This document shows positions 1 to 9,588 of a stretch of 37,000 nt of DNA, one piece after another. Source of the stretch: Gonapodya sp. JEL0774 (taxonomy: Eukaryota > Monoblepharomycota > Monoblepharidomycetes > Monoblepharidales > Gonapodyaceae); NCBI GenBank assembly GCA_027604505.1, contig JADIIX010000165.1, positions 1 through 37,000 of the forward strand, given 5' to 3'. How positions within the stretch are numbered: the first letter of the stretch is position 1; each line of letters opens with the position of its first letter. A program made the position numbers and the translations under genes. The notes under the pieces are model-generated. The model saw nothing but the letters and a program-made list of their open reading frames with translations, did no database searches and was not told the DNA's origin.

Positions 1-746
1 ATTATCGACCGACAGTAGACACGGGGGGAGTCTGGAGCCACCGAGCACACGGGCTTCGGTCAGCCGCGTGCCATGAGATGGGCGGCGCCAGGTATTTTTG
101 TACTGGTCACATGTTGTACGGCAGGTGGCACAGCTTTCGGGCATACCGAGTTCAATGATGTTTATCATCAAAACTATTCGAAATGAGCCCGGAGAGCACT
201 CAATTGCATTCCAAAAAGTGGCGAATATTACGAGAATGGTCTGTTTCATCTGGGAGCGCCCGGCGTTGCAGTTTGAAGTCGTGATATTGTTTTGCAGGGT
301 TAACAATCGTCGAAAGAAATAAAATGATATGAAGTGGTGGATCTCAAGAACACGCAACGGGAATACGAAAAATTCTATCATTTCATTCAAGTGGAATGGC
401 TGTAACGCATGGAAGTTTCTTTGCTCCCGTTCGTATGCTCACTGACTTCACATGCCAGTACCAAAAATTAGAACGAGTATATGTCATACTTACGGTGACG
501 TTGCTCAGGAGCAAATTTTTGATCGAACGCTCGCAACGATTCGGGCATTGTTCACGCATCGGAATCGGTAGTGAACAAGACAGCGGAGCTGAGCGGCCGC
601 GTTGCGAGCATGTCAACGGTCAGCATGCCACAGGTCTTAATCAATCCGCTATTCTGAGGAATTACGTCCCGTGTGGTGATATTCAGTCTTCAGTTGGATC
701 ATGCGTATATCAGGGATATGCAGACACACCTCTTCTGCCCACACCA
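1..746. other. Intergenic / upstream region, no gene seen
   Basis: I see no convincing gene here. The open frames at 98-322 and 383-616 show no recognisable motif and no splice-linked partner. The open frame running from 396 into the Nur1-like gene could carry an N-terminal extension of that protein, but nothing upstream of the ATG at 747 resembles the family. The stretch probably holds the promoter and 5' leader of the gene at 747. Confidence 0.4.
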
Positions 747-2451
747 ATGCCGCTTCCTCCCGCACCCCGTCACCACCAACCGCCCGTTCCCTCCGCATCC
801 TTCCTCTCACGAATTGCATCGTACCCTGCAGACCTTGTATGGCTCGCGGCCGAGGAATGGGCGGCCGTGGATGTGGGCGAGTTGCTGAAGGGCGTCAGGT
901 GAGACAGCACGCGAAGGTGGGCGGAAGGGGGGCGCCGGACTAAAGGTCGGCCAACGAGAAATGCTCGAGCAGCGTACTCTCTGGGCGATTTTCGCACATC
1001 GAAAGGATCGGTTCACGGAATGAATAAGTAAAGTGTCTTCACCTCAATGGCACTGACGGGACTCGATGCTTCCCCCAGGTATCCCCTCGCCGCGCTCCTC
1101 AACGCGCTCTTCATTGCATGCTGCATGTATCGGATGCGACCTACGTGTGACTGTGAGGACCCGTTGGGACTGGAGGGCGGAAAGGTGGTGCACGGAGTTA
1201 GTACGGTTGGGGTGAGTCGCAGGATGACAAGGCGGGGTGATAGTGGCCATGACATGGTGCCACATCTGATATGATTTCGGTTGTTTGTTTTGTCCATTTG
1301 TTTCTCTTGGGTTCTCGGATTTGGTATCCTGGCTGCATCAGACTGACCTGGTGTTTTACGGGCTATGGGGCCTAGCGGTAGGGAACGCGCTTCTGCTGGC
1401 TGTGGGGTGTCACAAGACGAGGTTTTTCCATAACGCGTTGAAAGATGTGAGTTGTGGTCTCACAGTCACGGGCGATGGGGTTTCACGTCCGTGACCATAC
1501 ACCATTTCACACTCCGATCGGGACGCAAAAACGAATACATATGATGTCAGCTCCCCATCCGCTCGCCCAATGTACGACGCAAGTCCCTCCACCGACCATC
1601 ATCTCACGACCGACCCCAAATGGACGAAGAGACGAACCAGGGCCGTAGTCTCCTGGCCGCGATGTGGAAGACGGTAGACAATATGTGGGTGGTGGTGGTG
1701 GTGGTGCGGCGTGTGGCGGGTTTTGCGCTTGCCGTGTGCCACGTGCCGCTGTTTGTACGTGTGCGAGTTTGTTTGACACCGACAAGGTCGCTCGGCGGTG
1801 CCGGTGGTTTTTGGTTTCGTGTAGACCCACGAATCTTGGTCTTTCGAGGCGTCGACAGGCGGAGCGGCCGGCAATTCCGACGGCGATGAACGAAGTGGAG
1901 GGGTATGAGATTGCGGTGTGGGATCCGCCAGAGTTCGCAGTCACTGTGTTTTGGTTCGTATTGCTTGTCTGTTCGCGGTGTCCTGGTGTGGTTCCGTAAG
2001 GGCCGCCCACCAGTTTCGCGATTATCAAACCAACCTTTCCCCCCTCCACGCGCCAAGCTTCTTCTCCCCCGCCCACCTCCTCACCCTCTCCCTCATGTCC
2101 GCCTCTACATGGCCCTTCCACCTTCTTGTTGCCGCTCTCTTGAGCCTGCAAACCCACCACACAGTGTCCCTCTACTCCCAACGCACCCTCGACGAGTGCA
2201 TCGTCCGCGACCAGGTTTTCAACGAGTACAATGCAAAATTTGTCTACCCGAGGATAAACATTCAAAAGAGGGACGCGGCCACTATGACTGTCGCAGTCGG
2301 AAGTGGACCGGAGACCCAGGGGACAGTCCACGGGACGCCGGTACACAACAACGCAGGGTACAGTTCGTGGGGGAGGGGGTCGGCCATGGGTTCATCAAGT
2401 CGAGCAACGGAAGGCTGGTCGAAGATGCAGGAGGGGCCGATGCCGCAGTAG
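747..2451 (+). CDS. NUR1: Nur1-like nuclear rim / inner nuclear membrane protein
   Basis: Model of six exons: 747-898, 1079-1211, 1342-1446, 1584-1673, 1859-1953, 2058-2451, giving 322 aa with every phase consistent. Nur1 (Mug154 in fission yeast) is a fungal inner nuclear membrane protein that tethers silent chromatin to the nuclear rim. The match comes from several family landmarks in order: the N-terminal SRIASYPADLVWLAAEEW helix, hydrophobic segments (YPLAALLNALFIACC and LVFYGLWGLAVGNALLLAV), the invariant-looking EIAVWDP, then CFFSPAHLL with a long hydrophobic stretch, and the hallmark VFNEYNAKFVYPR. The split codon at the exon 5/6 join creates the Cys expected before FSP, which supports that junction. 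The least certain boundary is the donor at 1674 (gtagac), because a TGG repeat follows. The start is the ATG nearest the conserved helix. Confidence 0.8.
1690..1704 (+). repeat. (TGG)5 microsatellite in intron 4 of the Nur1-like gene
   Basis: Five tandem TGG units follow the proposed donor at 1674. In another frame they would read as a run of valines, which is not expected in the family, so the repeat is assigned to the intron. Confidence 0.75.
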
Positions 2452-2695
2452 TGAGTCTCCTTACCGAAGTTCGTGGGTCTGTGGGGGTGGTCCTACCTTC
2501 CGATTTTAACGTATCGATATTCAGTCAGCGACAACAACAACACAGTTCGCCATATTATTAATATCATTCAATTGCAATGTGTGTTGCAGAAAATACACTA
2601 AAATTGCATTGCTCTAGCTGTACCATGAGGGTATATATCATTTGGTGTCGTTGATCGTGCAGACCAAAGAAACGTCTCGAAAACGGCCCGTGTCG

Positions 2696-5238
2696 TCAAT
2701 CCACATTGTTCATCTTCCTCTTTTTGTTCTTAACGGGTGTGGCGGCAATTACTACTTTCGCTGCATCCTCAGGCACAGTCAATCCAGGGTTGCACGTCAA
2801 CCGCTTGCCAGGACTCTCCATCGACGGTATCCTCGAGTCCCTACTCGGCGTGGCCGGTATCGAAGAAAATGGATTACTTTCCTCGCCATACCCCGCGGGC
2901 GCGCTCGTCGATTCCCACAAGTTCCTCGCAACGCTATGCCCGCTGCTGTTAAGCGTTCGGATCGTCTGACTGCCAGATGGTCGCGTAGGTGTGTACGCAA
3001 GTGTTAATCCATTCCGTCGCGTGTCATGTAAGTCATCCAAGACATCCTCGTCCATCGAATCCGCGTCCCGCGGCCGCGCTGGCGCAAAGGGTCCTTGGAG
3101 ACGACTCCCCAGAAGCTCCCTGCCAAGCTGTTCGTTGAGCTCGTCCATATGTTTTCGGAAGGCCTTTTGCACATTAATGACCACTTGGAGATTGTTACTT
3201 CGACAAAAGCAGCGGACCTTGGTTTCTCCGAACACCTGCGAACGATGATGAGAGTCAGGTCTTGTTCTGCAGAGGTTCCTAATACAACAAGTTCGCGGTA
3301 ATTACCTCAGGAATCAGGTTCGAGATTGACTCGGACGCGATTCCGATGGGTTTGTCGGGTTCTGGTGTGATTGCCATGCGAGCGAACAATCAAGCGTTAG
3401 GGGGTTAGAAAAGGAAGCACTTTTGAAAAACACGCACCATACTTGGTGTAGAACTTGACACGATGCAACGGATTGACGTCGTCACCTAATGGATGGTACG
3501 CGAGCTTATGGAATTGGACGATGATGTCCTCCTCTTTAACATTCGCCGACGCTTCTGCGCATGCGGCAATATGACGCGCTGTGACATTGCCCAACTCTTT
3601 GTTCACGTAATTTCGAAGATCGGTTGGTATGAGGTATTCGTCCTTTGGCGTAAAAGTTTCAATGGTCAGCATCTGTCTAACGGACTGGACCGACCCACAC
3701 ATACCACGAATCGGTAAAGTTCTCTTCGATCTATTCGTAGCAATATGTCTCTGGCCTTTTTCAAACCTTCGTTTGTTTTACCCCTCCGTCGAATATCGTT
3801 GAAAATGGTGTCGTCAAACGATTCAAAAGCCTCCCAATCGCCGTTGATTACGGCGGCGGAAATGCCCAACTCTTCGTTAGCCTCCAGCAAAGCGTCCACG
3901 TGCATGAATTCGATGGCTTTCGCAGCGCGATGGCCATATATACGGCGATGAAGTCGGTTGCGCGTCGCAAAAAAATCGATAATCTCTTCGGGCTATTAAG
4001 AAAAACGTTGGTCATCCTGGAATAGAAGGTACCACATATTCTCGCATACTCGCTTGTTTATACGCGTAGGCAATTTCATCTTCCACAATGCGGGAGTTGT
4101 TCATGAGACGAGAAACGTCGTAACCGACCATTCCCACATTCCGAGTATCCCGTACCATATAATCATACTTACAGAAAAATTACTCAGCAAAACTCCCTCG
4201 GGACAGCATTGAGGCAGTGAATTGCGACTTACCTTATCCACATCAATGCTGTTAGTCTTGTTTGAAACGATGTCAAACAGAAATCGCTTCTCCGTTCGGA
4301 CCCCTGGTACGCTTCCATCTATCAGTTGGTTGATAAACTTTATGTCTGAGCTGTCCATATCAATCTTGGAGCTTTGATCAATTAACCGCCTTCGGCAAAA
4401 ATGCAATTAAGCTCAGTTGCAAAGCGCGCCCGCGGTCGGAACCACGTGATACTCACGAAACCATCGCCTGACTCCAATCTTCATGTTTCCATTTGACGGC
4501 ACCAGCCGCCTTTGGCATGAACTCCCCATCGAAAACGTGGCTGGGTCCCGTGTTGTAAAATCAACTCTGGTTCTCCAGGGCACCGCGCACACAAAACGAA
4601 GTTTTACCTCATAATTCCATGTCCCAAGTCATGCAACAATCCAGCGAGCATCACGCACGTTTTCTCTCGCTCCGTGATTTCGGAAGTGGGCTGGCGAGTC
4701 CTGAAGTGTTCAATTTGTCTTCCTGCAAGATAACAGACACCAAGAGAATGTTCAAATCGGTTGTGACTTGCACCAGGGAACACGTAGTCTTGTTATTGCA
4801 CAGAAGGTCGAATTAGTGGAACAGAAGTTTAACTTCCATTGTTGAACTTACAGGTGGTTCCAAGCTGTCGAATATTGCGGAGCCTATAACAATGCAGAGT
4901 TTTAGGAAGCTGAGAAAGCCGCGCAAGCGGTTGGAGACAGAGAACAATCGATAAATGGGCGCTCACCTCTGGAACTGTGGGGTGTCTATGAAGTTCACAA
5001 TATCAAGCGGAAACTCCATATCATCGTGGATAGGATCATGAAACACCTTAGTTAGAGTGATGGGATGGAATTTCAAAGGTGTTGGAGTGACAAAGCACGA
5101 GAATCAATTGAGCGTCCATCCCTCCGAAGTGAAGATCGAGAAAAGCTGTGCAGGTCCACTGCAATTTGGGGTTGCAAACTGCTGAAATACCTTGGTCTTG
5201 ATGTACGCAGAGCGACGTGCGCCCTCTGATTGATCCAT
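2696..5238 (-). CDS. SAMHD1-like HD-domain dNTP triphosphohydrolase
   Basis: Hydrolyses dNTPs to nucleosides and triphosphate in the SAMHD1 family. Model (minus strand): 5238-5191, 5046-4967, 4883-4852, 4788-4608, 4540-4457, 4389-4233, 4167-4033, 3992-3705, 3672-3438, 3361-3306, 3235-2696; 611 aa. It opens with VFHDPIHDD and [10 protein letters not shown], then [17 protein letters not shown]. All four HD metal ligands are visible: His67 (NRFEHS), His106-Asp107 (LLHDLGHG) and Asp193 (IDVDKYDY). [18 protein letters not shown] and [12 protein letters not shown] also match in order. The Lys, Asp, Gln and Arg positions known to contact the allosteric nucleotide in the human enzyme appear kept. There is no N-terminal SAM domain. 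A C-terminal extension of about 150 residues is low-complexity and ends in a Lys/Arg-rich stretch. The 3705/3672 junction implies a 32-nt intron and may instead be a frameshift. Confidence 0.9.
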
Positions 5239-5382
5239 CGCTCAATTGGGAAAACAGGATGGTGAGTTCGCACTTGGAGGAAATGTCTGAACAAAATACA
5301 ATGTACTGCGGCAGTTGGTTATAGGTCACACATTCTCTAAATGTTCATTTATATATTTCATGATCAAAATTTCTCCACATTG

Positions 5383-6520
5383 TCAAATACCATTAAAATT
5401 TAGCAAGGTACCATTTGTCTGCTGTTGGATACCCGTCACTGCGGCCTCCACCTTGGGCTTCAGGAAATTGACCAAAATTGCTCCAAGAATTCCCAGAACG
5501 ATTAAAAATATGAGAGCCATGAAGATTTTATCCGTTGCAAGTCGTCTTCGAAGATCAGGTATTGCATGGAGGAAATTTGCGTGTGGACTCTTCACTGCAT
5601 CATGGTTTGTACTCTGAATAAACTCACCGCATAAAGACACGCAGTTGCTTTTCAGCTCGCTTCAGATTGCTGCCAACCTGGTCCATGGCGTCATCGATCT
5701 TCTTGATCTCCTCCGTTTGTCTCTTGAGTGCTTCGTTGACGTCCATCCCGATCTAAATCGAGCGGATTCTGCCATATTCATTCCGCGTGTCTGCTCGTAC
5801 ACAGACTCACATGTATTGTCTCTTCAATAACATGCTTTGTTCTTGCGGTAGATGCCAGACTCTTCCCTTGAATGCCGATTCCCGTCTGAGTCATCTCTCT
5901 TGCATTCATTTGATCCAACGCTGTCAATGGGGATGTCGCTGAATGCCACGAAAGGCGATAAGCCACGACGAAGTCTCACGTTTCTGGCCCAAATCATCCC
6001 GTTCGGCACTCGTCTCCGCCCATTCAACATCTTTTTGCAATTGTCGAAGTTGCTCTTCGTAATCACGGGTTTTCTTTCATCGAGTAATAGCTGAGTAAGA
6101 GCGAGCGATGTCCGCGTTCGCAAGTGTTGCACACACCGTATCCCACGACATTTTCTGATCCGGTGGGAGACTCCGAGATTCGACCACCATGCTCCGCAGT
6201 ACATTCTTAGAGCGTAGTATTCGATTTTTCAAGTAGGAGCATTTCTGCAATACATGAGTGAAGCGCACCAACTCGCTGAGAGCGACAACACGACTTTCAA
6301 AGAGAAGAGAAGCTCGCCTCCATTCGCTCTGCACCTCTCATTTTGGAGACCTCATTCGCCAGACAATCCCTTATTTGATTCATTAGTTCCAGGAGCTCAT
6401 CATTGTAGTCATCGAGGTCTTCCCACCATTCGCGAAGTAGAACAGACATCAATAAAGGAAACGGTCAAGTTACCGATTGAGTGCGAGGCATTCAGACAAA
6501 CGGCGGTCGTTACCAGACAT
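5383..6520 (-). CDS. NPSN-like Qb-SNARE, tail-anchored
   Basis: Membrane-fusion SNARE. Secure exons (minus strand): 6244-6137, 6073-5980, 5920-5811, 5752-5628 and 5545-5383, all in phase. The N-terminal part (ATG 6518-6520, then an exon around 6400-6351 encoding DDYNDELLELMNQIRD) is uncertain. Features in order: an N-terminal helical region, the SNARE helix running through ARTKHVIEETIHIGMDVNEAL to KKIDDAMDQVGSNLKRAEKQ, the linker RRLATDK, and a C-terminal membrane anchor (FMALIFLIVLGILGAIL) followed by a short tail. The RLATDK-plus-anchor ending and the ETIH(I/V)G core are characteristic of the NPSN11 group known from plants and protists; VTI1 and Bos1/membrin are alternatives but lack the ATDK linker. 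The family call is good and the subgroup call moderate. Confidence 0.75.
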
Positions 6521-6675
6521 GGTCGCGTGATGGAAAGGATTTTGAGTTGATGAATTCTCTGCAATCGAAGATGCCCATGCCGAGTGCCACGGTTTTTGTA
6601 CTGTTCGCCATCATCTTCCATCTCTCCTGTCTCATTTTAAAAGAGAGGCGGTGATTATATCACTTCAAATACAGT

Positions 6676-7689
6676 CTATACGGCAGGATTGGAAAGCCAA
6701 TCCAATTTCAGATTATCTAAATGTTCGTCGAAGTCATGAAGTCCCTCGATGTGGGAGCGATTACTCGCAATTTCAAAAGCTGCAGGGAATGCTTCTGCTA
6801 CCGAGAATCTGAGCGAAACCAAGAAGCATTTTATCAATTACCAGTCACTGCGAAAGTTCAGATAAAGGGTACAGGTGGAGTGTGATCACACACCGATCGA
6901 ACGCTCCTTTCCAAGCCGTTCCATCTCGAGTGTATGGCTGAGGCCACACGAAATTCATGTCAATTCACAGCTTTGTTGAACGTGGTGCAAAGCGTTGTCA
7001 GCATAATCTTCACTCACTACAACAGCATGGTCCGTCGATTTTGCGCCCAGTTTGGAGGGATCCACCTGTCAAAATGATGAAGTGATTCAGTTTTGTTGCC
7101 GCAAAACTGATGATAGCTTGCGAGATGGTTGCACGTTGGGCACGGTGGTGCTGATAAAACAGAGGCACCTCACGAATGATTGTTTCGGTGATGGCCTCCT
7201 AAGAAACGCTCCGGAGACGCCAATTGGATTTTAAAGGCCGTCAGCGCGAAGCTCACCATCAGGAGGAGCACATTCGAGTTGAGCACCTGGTCTAGTGTTG
7301 ATGCTATCTTCGTGGCGACGACAGACGGTGCTTTATCTGTCAGGTTTGCATGGTAGTACCCCACAATTTGGAGGCCTATGGACACTGCGTATTGTTCCGC
7401 CTGGTGTCGACATTCAACGATTCCACATAGTCGCTGTTGAGAGAAGCTGCCGATGGAGATTCAAGGCATCTTTTCAGCATACCTGAGAGACTGCAATCTC
7501 CAGCATGGGGGTCAGATTGACGTTGGTGTGGAATAAGGGAATGGCATCCAAGATATCCGTATGCTGTGATTCCCCTGATCCGCTTTTCTTCCCGATTAAG
7601 AGTCCATTCACGTTCGTAGAATAAGGAAATTTTGTGGCATGGAGAATAACTTTTCGGTAAGACTTTGAATTGAGTTTGTAAGTTGGCAT
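6676..7689 (-). CDS. EMC8: ER membrane protein complex subunit 8/9
   Basis: Cytosolic subunit of the EMC insertase, which inserts transmembrane and tail-anchored proteins into the ER; an inactive MPN-like fold. Five exons (minus strand): 7689-7483, 7433-7257, 7065-7018, 6937-6894, 6808-6676; 202 aa, close to the roughly 205-210 of the animal proteins. Matches to the family: MPTYKLNSKSYRKVILHATK at the start, PYSTNVNGLLIG, DAIPLFHTNVNLTPMLEIA, the signature IGLQIVGYYHAN with APSVVATKIA, and the end FDEHLDNLKLDWLSNP. No JAMM metalloprotease motif is visible, as expected for this subunit. EMC8 and EMC9 are a vertebrate duplication, so 8/9 is the accurate label. The ATG at 7689 is chosen because the family motif begins at once. 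Confidence 0.92.
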
Positions 7690-7885
7690 GGATGTTGTCT
7701 GTTTGATCGATATAGATGTTGCAAGGCTGAACGTGTGGTGAATGTGGTCCCGACGACGCACCATTCAAAAGGAGCAATGCCACTACGAAACTGGGAACAA
7801 AACCTATTGTGCTAGTCTATGTACATGCTATGGATGATAATTCTGCTCGAGTATACCGTCCGCTGTGGTCCCGAGTTTGTCGGAT

Positions 7886-9340
7886 TTATGTCCGCACCTC
7901 GTACTCTGGTAGAACATTATCGTACTCTGTGAGAAAAAGCTTTTTGTTGTTCTTGGCCATCCACCTATTGGCATTGATTGACGATGAAAGGGGAGCGTTG
8001 ATAAACCTCTGTACTGTGTTAGACCACACGGGCTTCACTCACTTCAGTATATCTTCGAGATACTGACGGAGGAGATTTGTTGCATCAGTGTCCATGTTCG
8101 TATGGGCGATGAACGAGGGCATTTGCACTAGAAGAACAAACATTTTTTAGTACAACACACCATAAGCGGAGAGTCATTTCAAATTGGTCATACCAAAGAG
8201 GCGAAGCAGATGCTCAGCACCATACACATCACTCATTTCCTTTCCTTGACTCTTCGCAAGTAAATCCTGATATTGCGCTCTTTCAAAGCGGTAGAGCAAA
8301 ACATTGCCGAGGGAGCGATCAAAGTACAGCTTGATACCGTCCAGAACTTCGTTCAAAACATCATCCGAGCGCGACTCTCGAGAAGCAGCGGTGCCATTGG
8401 AGGAACCCGCCGCTGAGGCGGCCGGTTTGTTGGCAACCTTAAACTCTCTATACTGCTCCAGCACTTGGGTTACCGTGGGGTTCCTCGGGAGTGTGACAAC
8501 CTATTTCCGCCACCGAAGAACATAACACTCTAGTACCTTGCACTGCCGTATGATCGAGGGTGAGAGTGTGTGGACATCACCTGCCGGTTCTTGGTTACAC
8601 GTTCCCAGTCGTCTACTAACTGAAGCTTGAGAATATCCGGAATAGGGATCTTAATCTCCGGTCTATTTTTAAAGTCCTCGTCGTTTTCTCCAGTGTCCCT
8701 CGGTCGCTTTTTCCCACGGTCGGTACCAGAATCGGCGGCATCCTTCTTCTTTGTTTCTTCCTTCTTCTTCTTGCTATTGACCGTATCCATTAGTTGCTTT
8801 TGAAGCTTCTGTGAAGTTTCTGTTATCTTCATAACGCGCGTCTCCGGAACCCACTCGTCCCATCTGGAATCCGAGATCGAGTGGGAAAGGGCAGGCGGGA
8901 AATGTCTGAGACTGGTGCACCCACGTGTCTTTCCATCCTTTATAATGAACAAAATAATGAGGGCTTCCCGCCGCAGAAGTTTCACTTTTGCTATGGAAGT
9001 TCCTGTTCTCCTTCAGGATCTGGCAATGGAAGGTAACAGACACGGCGTTTGGCGTCACGAGCGAGCCGTGCCAGACACATCACACAGTCAATTCTCCGAT
9101 TTCAAATTGATTCAGGAAATGCTCTTTGGATTCTCACCTTCGCCTCTGGGGAGATTTCCGTTCCAGATTGTGTTGACCCATAAAGGTTCCAGCGACAATC
9201 ATCCAAAGATTTGAGACAATGAGCGAGTTTCCAGGCCATCTCCGACACTTACCGTATATCAGAGGGCCATGGTAGCAAAGAACTATGTCTCCGACCTTGT
9301 GGCCGCCATCCGCAGGATCCACATCCATTTTCGCGGACAT
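7886..9340 (-). CDS. EAF3: MRG15 / Eaf3 chromodomain and MRG-domain protein
   Basis: Reads H3K36 methylation and is a shared subunit of NuA4-type acetyltransferase and Rpd3S-type deacetylase complexes in the nucleus. Seven exons (minus strand): 9340-9253, 9145-9138, 9019-8925, 8863-8581, 8500-8194, 8127-8043, 7964-7886; 314 aa, normal for the family. The chromodomain includes VGDIVLCYHGPLIYEAK, HYFVHYKGWKDTWDEWVPE and the aromatic residues expected of the methyl-lysine cage. A charged Lys-rich linker follows, then the MRG domain: IPDILKLQLVDDWERVTK, LPRNPTVTQVLEQYREF, YRFERAQYQDLL, YGAEHLLRLF and a C-terminal ILKWMAKNNKKLF. The second exon is only 8 nt and supplies EAK of LIYEAK, with canonical AG and GT on both sides. 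It restores both the phase and a conserved family sequence. Confidence 0.93.
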
Positions 9341-9513
9341 TGAACTATGATAACTCGATCGATGACTGGCGTCGAAGCAAAGCGTGAAGGTTTCCCAAAA
9401 ACTCGCGCTGATTCAAGGTGACAGTAGGACGCTGTTACAGATGAGGTTCGTTGGTCGGGGTGGAAGTTCTCCAACGCACACCTTCCCGCATGGAGGCAAA
9501 CACCCAAAAGCCC

Positions 9514-9562
9514 AAGCCATGTAATAACCCAAGCCATGTCCATGTAATAAGCCATGTAATAA
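9514..9562 (+). repeat. Short direct repeats AAGCCATGTAATAA
   Basis: The 14-mer AAGCCATGTAATAA occurs at 9514-9527 and again at 9549-9562. Partial copies lie between (AAGCCATGT at 9531, CCATGTAATAA at 9540). They sit in the short intergenic stretch between the CEP131 stop and the MRG15 start and look like local slippage products. Confidence 0.7.
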
Positions 9563-9577
9563 TTAGATGGCTTATTA
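9545..9577. other. Perfect 11-bp inverted repeat (stem-loop)
   Basis: TAATAAGCCAT at 9545-9555 pairs perfectly with ATGGCTTATTA at 9567-9577 across an 11-nt AT-rich loop. It lies just 3' of the CEP131 stop codon at 9589 (minus strand), so it would be in that transcript's 3' UTR. It could help 3'-end formation or be incidental to the local repeat. It is not a bacterial-type terminator. Confidence 0.5.
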
Positions 9578-9588
9578 TCACCTATGAA

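Noticed and set aside
1507-2346. 279-codon minus-strand open frame
   Set aside because: It lies antisense to the Nur1-like gene, whose plus-strand exons match a known family with consistent phases. The minus frame shows no family motif.
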